Source of the DNA: Pseudolabrys sp035718275
GTDB lineage: Bacteria > Pseudomonadota > Alphaproteobacteria > Rhizobiales > Xanthobacteraceae
Length of the DNA stretch: 64,000 bases
NCBI GenBank assembly: GCA_035718275.1
Contig: DASTHI010000021.1
Coordinates: forward strand, 3,713 to 67,712
Direction: 5' to 3'
The position numbers were made by a program, and so were the translations under genes. The notes below the pieces were generated by a model. The model did no database searches. It saw only the letters and a program-made list of their open reading frames with translations, and was not told where the DNA came from. This document shows, in pieces, positions 58,542 to 64,000 of this stretch (its first letter is position 1; each line of letters begins with the position of its first letter).

Positions 58542-58570
58542 CGCTCGCCCCAAAACTGTGTTTGGGAGCG
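58542..58570 (+). terminator. hairpin after argF
   Basis: Arms CCCAAA (58549-58554) and TTTGGG (58561-58566), extended by CGCT/AGCG across a 3-nt bulge, lie between argF and hslO. There is no strong U-tract. Confidence 0.45.
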
Positions 58571-58614
58571 TTGCCGCCCCTCGAAATTCCACGCTCGAGT
58601 GCTAGATAAGCTTC

Positions 58615-59622
58615 ATGACCGATCCGCACGCTTTCATTCCCTCGCGCGCGCCCTCCGCGGCGAACGTCGACGATATCGTTCTGCCTTTTGAAGTCGCGAA
58701 GCTCGATCTGCGCGGGCGAGTCGTGAGGCTCGGCCCCGCGATGGATGAGATTCTCGCGCGCCATGCCTATCCGGATCCCGTCGCCAAGCTCCTGGGGGAG
58801 GCCGTCGTGCTGACCGCAATGTTGGGCTCGGCCCTCAAGATCAATGGTCGCTTCATTCTGCAGACGCAAAGCGATGGACCTGTACGCATGCTCGTGGTGG
58901 ATTTCACCTCTCCCGACAAAGTTCGGGCTTGTGCCCGTTTCGACAAGGACCGGGTGCACGCTGCCATGGCTTCGGGCGAAGCGGATACCGGCGCGTTGCT
59001 CGGCAAGGGTCATCTTGCCATGACCATCGATCAGGGTGCCGATATGAGCCGGTACCAGGGACTCGTTCCACTGGATGGCGGTTCTCTCGAGGATGCTGCA
59101 CACGAATACTTTCTGCGCTCCGAGCAGATTCCAACTCGCGTGCGGCTCGCCGTTGCCGAAGAGTTGCGTGCGGAGGCGGGCGGAACGCGCCATCACTGGC
59201 GTGCGGGCGGCATCTTACTCCAGTTTCTACCGAAGACGCCGGAGCGGGCCCGGATGGCGGATTTGGATCCGGGCGATGCGCCAGAAGGAACCGAACCTCA
59301 TATGGTCGAGGAAGACGATGCATGGGTCGAGGGCCAAGCTCTGGTTTCCACCGTCGAAGATCTCGAACTGATCGACCCGGCTCTGTCCAGCGAACGTCTG
59401 GTGTATCGGCTCTTCCATGAACCCGGTGTGCGTGTGTTCCGCAGCAGCCCGGTAAGAGCGGAATGCTCGTGCTCGCGCGAGAACGTGGAAGCGATGCTCA
59501 AGAGCTTTTCGCAGGACGACCGCGATCACATGGTCGAGGATGGGAAGATTTCGGTGACCTGCGAATTCTGCAGTGCGAACTACGAGTTCTATCCCGCCGA
59601 GGTGGGAGGCAATTCTAGTTGA
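58615..59622 (+). CDS. hslO: redox-regulated chaperone Hsp33
   Basis: This is a 335-residue chaperone. The C-terminal redox switch is complete: CxC in AECSCSRENV and CxxC in CEFCSANYEF bind zinc when reduced. The N-terminal domain has KINGRFILQTQSDGPV and VRMLVVDF-like strands (here VRMLVVDFTSPDK). It is about 35 residues longer than E. coli Hsp33, mostly an acidic insertion near residues 220-245 (DLDPGDAPEGTEPHMVEEDD). It protects proteins under oxidative heat stress. Its end overlaps the convergent apaG by 8 bp. Confidence 0.94.
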   Translation: MTDPHAFIPSRAPSAANVDDIVLPFEVAKLDLRGRVVRLGPAMDEILARHAYPDPVAKLLGEAVVLTAMLGSALKINGRFILQTQSDGPVRMLVVDFTSPDKVRACARFDKDRVHAAMASGEADTGALLGKGHLAMTIDQGADMSRYQGLVPLDGGSLEDAAHEYFLRSEQIPTRVRLAVAEELRAEAGGTRHHWRAGGILLQFLPKTPERARMADLDPGDAPEGTEPHMVEEDDAWVEGQALVSTVEDLELIDPALSSERLVYRLFHEPGVRVFRSSPVRAECSCSRENVEAMLKSFSQDDRDHMVEDGKISVTCEFCSANYEFYPAEVGGNSS

Positions 59623-60013
59623 TGGTCCGTTCGGCGTAGGAGGAGTCGAGAGAGAAGGCCGGGATCTCGATGTCGAAGTGCTCGCCAGTGGGCGTGATCA
59701 TGCCGTAAGTGCCGACCATGAATCCGGATGGAGTCGGAAGCGGGACGCCGCTGGTGTATTCGAACGACTCGCCGGCCCTGAGCACCGGCTCTTCGCCAAC
59801 CACGCCCGGACCTCTTACTTCCTGCATGCGGCCCTGCGCATCGGTGATGCGCCAATGCCGAGTTTTAAGCTGCACGGTCTCGCTGCCGAGATTCGTGATG
59901 TTGATGGTGTAGGCCCAGAAGAAATAACCGTTGCTTGGCGACGACCGCTCCGACAGGAAACGAGGGGTCACGGTTACCTCGATTTTGCGGGTGACAGCGC
60001 GATACATCGACAT
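59615..60013 (-). CDS. apaG: Co2+/Mg2+ efflux protein ApaG
   Basis: This is a protein of about 132 residues with a fibronectin-III-like fold. VTPRFLSERSSP, YFFWAYTINITNLG, VQLKTRHWRITDA, GPGVVGEEPVL and FEYTSGVPL are the ApaG signature blocks. Starts at ATG 60013 and 60007 are both possible. The molecular role is not settled in any species despite the name. It converges with hslO with an 8-bp overlap. Confidence 0.94.
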   Translation of the reverse strand: MSMYRAVTRKIEVTVTPRFLSERSSPSNGYFFWAYTINITNLGSETVQLKTRHWRITDAQGRMQEVRGPGVVGEEPVLRAGESFEYTSGVPLPTPSGFMVGTYGMITPTGEHFDIEIPAFSLDSSYAERTIN

Positions 60014-60096
60014 GCCGCACAATTTATTTTCTAAGGGCTTGCCATCCGGCGGGCCTCCGCGATTATGGCCAAAACATCACGCGAAAGAAAAGCCGC

Positions 60097-61257
60097 ATGG
60101 CCCCGGTTTCGACAGAACGCGATCTCCGGCTCGATTTGTTCCGGGGCATCGCACTCTGGTTGATCTTTCTCGATCATATACCATCCAACGCGGTGAGTTG
60201 GATCACGATCCGCAACTATGGTTTCAGCGACGCGACTGAAATTTTCGTCTTCATTTCCGGGTACACTGCGGCTTTTGTGTATGGTCGAGCGATGCAACAG
60301 CATGGCTTCGTTGTTGCTTCGGCACGCGTACTCAAGCGGGCTTGGCAAATCTATGTCGCACATGTTTTTCTGCTTGCCATCTATCTCGCTGAGATCGCTT
60401 ATGTCGCGCAAAGTTTCGAGAACCCGCTGTACACGGAGGAAATGGGCGTTCTCGATTTTCTGCGCAATCCGGACGTCACAATATTCCAGGCGCTCCTGCT
60501 GAAATTCAAGCCCGTGAACATGGATGTGCTGCCGTTGTACATCCTGCTTCTGGCCTGGTTCCCGCCCGTGCTGTGGTTACTGCTGCGGGCCCCGTCCTTG
60601 GCGCTGATTGCGTCGGCCGTCCTTTACGCGTTGATGTGGTACTTCGGGTGGAATCTTTCCGCCTATCCGAGCGGCACTTGGGTGTTCAATCCGTTCGCGT
60701 GGCAATTCCTATTCGTGTTTGGGGCTTGGTGCGCCCTTGGCGGCGCGCAGAGTCTTGCACGCTGGATTCATTCGCGGCTCTCGGTCGCGCTTGCCATCGT
60801 CTATCTCGTTTTTGCCTTCGCGATTGCCATGACCTGGTATTTTCCGCGTCTGGCGGTTTACGTGCCGAAGGCGCTCGGCGAGGCAATGTATCCGATCGAC
60901 AAGACCAATCTCGACGTGCTGCGCATCATCCATTTTCTTGCGCTGGCGGTGATTACGGTCAGTTTCGTGCCGCGAGACTGGCCGGCCTTGAAGTCTCGAA
61001 TTTTTTGGCCGGGAATCGTCTGCGGACAGCACTCGCTTGAGACCTTTTGCCTCGGCGTTTTCCTGTCCTTTGCCGGTCATTTCGTCTTCACCGAAATCTC
61101 CAACAAGCTGCTCATGCATGTCATTGTCAGCATCGTGGGCATCGCCGTCATGGTCGGCGTGGCAGCGGTCCTTTCATGGTATAAGAGGGCCGAACGACAG
61201 GGCCGCGGACCGCGGCCGCCTGCCGCCAAGCCTGGCTACGTGGGGGGCGAGGCATGA
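60097..61257 (+). CDS. opgC: OpgC-family acyltransferase (glucan succinylation)
   Basis: This is a 386-residue integral membrane protein with about ten helices. LRLDLFRGIALWLIFLDHIP and DATEIFVFISGYTAAFVYG near the N-terminus, with the conserved His and Arg, are hallmarks of OpgC. OpgC transfers acyl groups such as succinyl to osmoregulated periplasmic glucans. Its stop overlaps the next gene by ATGA, joining it to two exported SGNH-type proteins, an arrangement that recalls acyltransferase-3/SGNH partnerships. Confidence 0.88.
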   Translation: MAPVSTERDLRLDLFRGIALWLIFLDHIPSNAVSWITIRNYGFSDATEIFVFISGYTAAFVYGRAMQQHGFVVASARVLKRAWQIYVAHVFLLAIYLAEIAYVAQSFENPLYTEEMGVLDFLRNPDVTIFQALLLKFKPVNMDVLPLYILLLAWFPPVLWLLLRAPSLALIASAVLYALMWYFGWNLSAYPSGTWVFNPFAWQFLFVFGAWCALGGAQSLARWIHSRLSVALAIVYLVFAFAIAMTWYFPRLAVYVPKALGEAMYPIDKTNLDVLRIIHFLALAVITVSFVPRDWPALKSRIFWPGIVCGQHSLETFCLGVFLSFAGHFVFTEISNKLLMHVIVSIVGIAVMVGVAAVLSWYKRAERQGRGPRPPAAKPGYVGGEA

Positions 61258-62003
61258 TTTTACGCCTTGTAGTACTGGCGTTGTTGGCGCTGGGTGCGCC
61301 GGCGCGTGCCGAGACTCCTTCCGAGTGTCAGGTGGCAGCGCATCTCGCCGAGACGAGCTTTGCCTTGCCGCAAGTCGCGCGCGCAATCGGCGAAAAGACA
61401 TTGAACATACTTGTTCTCGGCGCCGGTTCTTCCCAGTTGCCGGGGCCCGAGGGCGTAAAGAACGCCTATCCCGCGCGACTTCAGCAGGCCCTGAGCGAGA
61501 AGCTGTCTGAAGTGGAGGTCAAAGTTACGACGGACGTGAAGGCCAGACGCACGGCTGCGGAAATGGCTAAGGCACTTCCAGCTGATCTCGAGAGAATTAA
61601 GCCGTCACTTCTGATCTGGCAGACCGGAACTACCGATGCCATGCTTGGCGTGGATCCTGACGTATTCAGCCAGGCACTCGACACCGGCATTGGCATTGCA
61701 CACACGGCAGGCGCTGACGTCATACTGGTGAACGCACAGTACAGTCCGAGAACGGAATCGATGATTGCACTGGGGACTTATGCGGAGGACATGCGTTGGG
61801 TTGCGTTGCAACACGAAGTGCCGCTGTTCGACCGGTTTAGCATTATGAAGCTTTGGTCGGATCTTGGCACTTTCGATTTATATTCGGCGACGAAAAAACT
61901 TGACATCGCCGAGCATGTCCACGATTGCATAGGGCGATTGCTGGCGGATCTCATGGTCACGGCGGCAAAACAGGAAGAAGCCCCGGCGAACGGCGGCCGC
62001 TGA
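61254..62003 (+). CDS. SGNH-like exported protein, probably catalytically degenerate
   Basis: This is a 249-residue protein with a signal peptide (to about ARAET, residue 20) and an SGNH-hydrolase-like fold (ILVLGAGSSQLPG, AYPARLQQAL, SLLIWQTGTTDAM, DVILVNAQYSP). Compared with its neighbour, block I keeps a Ser (GSS), but the block II Gly is replaced (TTDVKARR), the block III Asn is Thr (GTTDA), and the block V DxxH pair appears as KKLD. It may therefore be inactive as a hydrolase and serve as a carrier or partner. It is cotranscribed with opgC. Confidence 0.8.
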   Translation: MILRLVVLALLALGAPARAETPSECQVAAHLAETSFALPQVARAIGEKTLNILVLGAGSSQLPGPEGVKNAYPARLQQALSEKLSEVEVKVTTDVKARRTAAEMAKALPADLERIKPSLLIWQTGTTDAMLGVDPDVFSQALDTGIGIAHTAGADVILVNAQYSPRTESMIALGTYAEDMRWVALQHEVPLFDRFSIMKLWSDLGTFDLYSATKKLDIAEHVHDCIGRLLADLMVTAAKQEEAPANGGR

Positions 62004-62031
62004 TTGAAGATCGAGGTCGAGGCGCACACGT

Positions 62032-62838
62032 TTGAACGATAGTTCCGGAGAAACGTTCGCAATTTCAATCGCATCCGCCATGGCTTTGGCGGCGATTGTT
62101 GCCGCTTTGCCGGCAAGCGCCGATCCGGCCGTGCCACGTTGCGAACCTCCGCCCGAGCTCGTTCGTCTTGCAAATCCATTACCGCACGTTGCACGTAAGC
62201 TTGCCTCGGCAGACTCGATCACGATTGTCGCCATCGGGTCATCATCCACGGCCGGCGCAGGCGCAAGCTCAGCGAGTGCCACATATCCGAGCCGTCTTGC
62301 GGCCGAGCTCAAGCGTCATTTTCCAAAGCTGTCGATCAATGTTCTTAACCGCGGAGTTGGCGGCGAGGAAATTACCGACATGCTCAAGCGATTTGACTCT
62401 GCGGTCGTTTCGGCCAAACCCGATCTCGTGTTGTGGCAGCTGGGAACCAATTCTGTCATTCGCGGCCATAAGTTCGGCGATCACGGTGCATTGATCCGCG
62501 CCGGGCTCGCAAAGATCCGCGGCATTGGCGCCGACATCGTGCTCATAGATCCGCAATTTGCGCCGAAGGTGATTTCACGTCCCGACGCCGAGCGCATGGT
62601 CACTCTGATTTCCGTCACGGCGAAACAGGAAAATGTCGATCTTTTCCGCCGCTATGAAGTCATGCGCCATTGGCGCGAGGTCGAGCATCTGGGATTCGAC
62701 ATCTTCGTTTCTGCCGACGGGCTGCATATGAACGACTGGAGCTACGCCTGCATGGCGAAGGCCCTCGGGAATGCCATCGCGGAGGCCGCGCAGCGGCCGG
62801 TCATATCCGCGACTGCGACCCCGCATCTCGTGCCCTGA
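62032..62838 (+). CDS. SGNH/GDSL hydrolase-like exported protein
   Basis: This is a 268-residue protein with a complete SGNH set: block I Ser in AIGSSSTAG, block II Gly in NRGVGGEE, block III Asn in QLGTNSV, and the block V Asp-His pair in ADGLHMND. A signal peptide ends near PASADP (about residue 31). The start is a TTG at 62032 with GAGG upstream; an internal ATG at 62080 would shorten the signal. It is third in the opgC operon, 28 bp after the degenerate paralogue. Acyl transfer to or removal from periplasmic glucan is inferred from the neighbours. Confidence 0.85.
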   Translation: MNDSSGETFAISIASAMALAAIVAALPASADPAVPRCEPPPELVRLANPLPHVARKLASADSITIVAIGSSSTAGAGASSASATYPSRLAAELKRHFPKLSINVLNRGVGGEEITDMLKRFDSAVVSAKPDLVLWQLGTNSVIRGHKFGDHGALIRAGLAKIRGIGADIVLIDPQFAPKVISRPDAERMVTLISVTAKQENVDLFRRYEVMRHWREVEHLGFDIFVSADGLHMNDWSYACMAKALGNAIAEAAQRPVISATATPHLVP

Positions 62839-62850
62839 ACCATCTCGTAT

Positions 62851-64000
62851 TCAGACCTTTTCGAGCGCTCGCAGCAGATCTGCGACGATGTCGTCCGCGT
62901 GCTCGAGGCCGGCCGAGAACCTGATCAATCCATCGCCAATGCCAAGCTCTGCACGCTGCTCCGGCGTGAGCCGCTGATGGGTCGTTGTTGTCGGATGAGT
63001 CACCAGGCTCTTTGCGTCGCCGAGATTGTTGGTAATGCCGATGAGTTGCAACGCATTGAGAAAGCGGAAAGCGCCTTCCTTGCCGCCCGCCACCTCGAAG
63101 GAACAGAGGGTTGAGCCCGCGCGCATTTGCTTTCGAATGATCTCGGCATGAGGATGATCGGCGCGACCCGGATAGATCAGCCGCGTGATGTTTTTATGCG
63201 ACGCGAGCGCATTTGCGACCGCGCTGGCATTTTCGGTCTGCCGCTGCACGCGAACCGGCAAGGTCTCGAGCCCCTTGAGCAAGACCCACGCGTTGAACGG
63301 GGAAAGCGAAGGGCCGGTCTGCCGCAGTATCTGATGATAGTGATCGAGGATCAGCTTCTCTGATCCCAGAATGACCCCGCCTAGAACGCGGCCCTGCCCA
63401 TCGATGTGCTTGGTCGCGGAGTAGACGACGCAGTCCGCGCCGAGAGTGAGCGGACTTTGATAGAGCGGGGTGGCAAACACGTTATCGACGATCAATTGCG
63501 CATTAACCCCATGCGCTATCTCCGCAACTGCAGCGATGTCATAAACTTCCAGGGTTGGATTTGTCGGCGTTTCCATGAAGAACACTTTCGTATTCTTTGT
63601 TGCCGCTTTCCTCCATTGGTCCAGATCGGAGCCGTCGACTAGCGTCGACGTGACGCCGAAACGTGCGAGCCATTCCTCGATGACCCAACGGCACGAACCG
63701 AACAATGCCTTGGCAGCGACGACGTGATCGCCGGAGCGAACGAGTCCCATGAGCGCGGTCGTGACGGCCGCCATGCCTGTGGCCGTCGACCGAGCGGCTT
63801 CTGCGCCTTCGAATGCGGCCATGCGCTGCTCGAACATGCTCATGGTCGGGTTCGAGTAGCGCGAATAGACATACCCGGGAATCTTTCCGGAAAATCGCGC
63901 CTCGCACTCCTCGGCAGTCGGATAAACATAACCTTGCGTGAGAAACAGCGCTTCCGAGGTCTCGCCGAACTCCGAGCGCAGCGTGCCGCCGTGAACGAGG
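62851..64000 (-). CDS. metZ: O-succinylhomoserine sulfhydrylase MetZ (5' end outside the window)
   Basis: The visible 382 residues begin LVHGGTLRSEFGE, which lies about 15-20 residues from the usual N-terminus, so the start is just beyond 64000. It is a Cys/Met-metabolism PLP enzyme: YSRYSNPT, the PLP lysine in SATKHIDGQGR, and a C-terminal IRFSAGLE. MetZ makes homocysteine from O-succinylhomoserine and sulfide and is the usual alphaproteobacterial route. A cystathionine-gamma-synthase role is less likely given the LFLTQGYVY start. It converges with the SGNH gene, 12 bp apart. Confidence 0.92.
   Translation of the reverse strand, partial: LVHGGTLRSEFGETSEALFLTQGYVYPTAEECEARFSGKIPGYVYSRYSNPTMSMFEQRMAAFEGAEAARSTATGMAAVTTALMGLVRSGDHVVAAKALFGSCRWVIEEWLARFGVTSTLVDGSDLDQWRKAATKNTKVFFMETPTNPTLEVYDIAAVAEIAHGVNAQLIVDNVFATPLYQSPLTLGADCVVYSATKHIDGQGRVLGGVILGSEKLILDHYHQILRQTGPSLSPFNAWVLLKGLETLPVRVQRQTENASAVANALASHKNITRLIYPGRADHPHAEIIRKQMRAGSTLCSFEVAGGKEGAFRFLNALQLIGITNNLGDAKSLVTHPTTTTHQRLTPEQRAELGIGDGLIRFSAGLEHADDIVADLLRALEKV

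Noticed and set aside
1..64000. CRISPR arrays, insertion sequences, prophage genes
   Set aside because: No regularly spaced repeats, transposases, integrases or phage structural genes were seen.

Overview
The window looks like chromosomal DNA of a GC-rich alphaproteobacterium of the order Hyphomicrobiales, close to Bradyrhizobiaceae or Xanthobacteraceae. The evidence is a gcrA cell-cycle regulator, a napEDABC operon behind FNR/FixK-type boxes, a gcrA / argD-argF / hslO / apaG / opgC / metZ neighbourhood, many NMT1-like and Liv-type ABC importers, and frequent TTG/GTG starts with ATGA-type overlaps. No insertion sequence, integrase, CRISPR array or rRNA gene is visible.

Positions 1-36,000 form a dense catabolic island that appears directed at small nitrogen-containing rings (pyrimidine, s-triazine, cyclic imide or pyridine type). 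It contains: an FAD monooxygenase, an SDR and an NMT1-like binding protein (minus, 1-3093); a plus-strand run of dienelactone hydrolase, GntR regulator, Ldh-family dehydrogenase, RidA, two cupins, a TIM-barrel decarboxylase/hydrolase and a metallo-beta-lactamase-fold hydrolase (3288-8926); a minus trio of RutB-like cysteine hydrolase, barbiturase/cyanuric-acid-hydrolase-family ring-opening enzyme and amidase (9013-12280); a gamma-resorcylate-decarboxylase-like gene (12364); a minus operon of LVIVD protein, CodA-like hydrolase, ABC importer and dihydropyrimidinase-like hydrolase (13372-19899); a MocR regulator (20140); a second NMT1-type ABC importer (21716-24377); a protein with three fused RidA domains (24575); LeuCD-like dehydratase subunits (25892-27930); and, divergent from them, a GntR/UTRA regulator with a complete Liv-type importer, a PEP-mutase/isocitrate-lyase-family lyase and another dihydropyrimidinase-like enzyme (28062-35962). 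The substrate is not determined. The inferred logic is import, deamination or oxidation, hydrolytic ring opening, removal of the carbamoyl or amide nitrogen, then hydratase and lyase steps into central metabolism.

Positions 36,108-42,000 hold a cytosolic-type copper-storage-like four-helix protein, tRNA-Arg(TCG), a small Gly/Ala-rich exported protein and the periplasmic nitrate reductase operon napEDABC. Two FNR/FixK-like palindromes lie upstream, one of them 60 bp before napE.

Positions 42,000-55,400 are mixed: an RND efflux pump with its adaptor, a small cytochrome c, an orphan TAXI-type binding protein carrying a C-terminal membrane and cytoplasmic part, an orphan phthalate-dioxygenase-reductase-like protein, an ECF sigma / anti-sigma / subtilase operon, a histidine-rich exported protein, a fluoroacetate-dehalogenase-like hydrolase and a YbhN-like membrane protein.

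Positions 55,400-64,000 are core genome: gcrA, argD-argF, hslO, apaG, an operon of opgC with two SGNH-type proteins (the first apparently degenerate), and a metZ gene cut by the right edge. A strong bidirectional terminator between the divergent gcrA and argD genes has no obvious gene to serve and may mark a small RNA or an argD leader.
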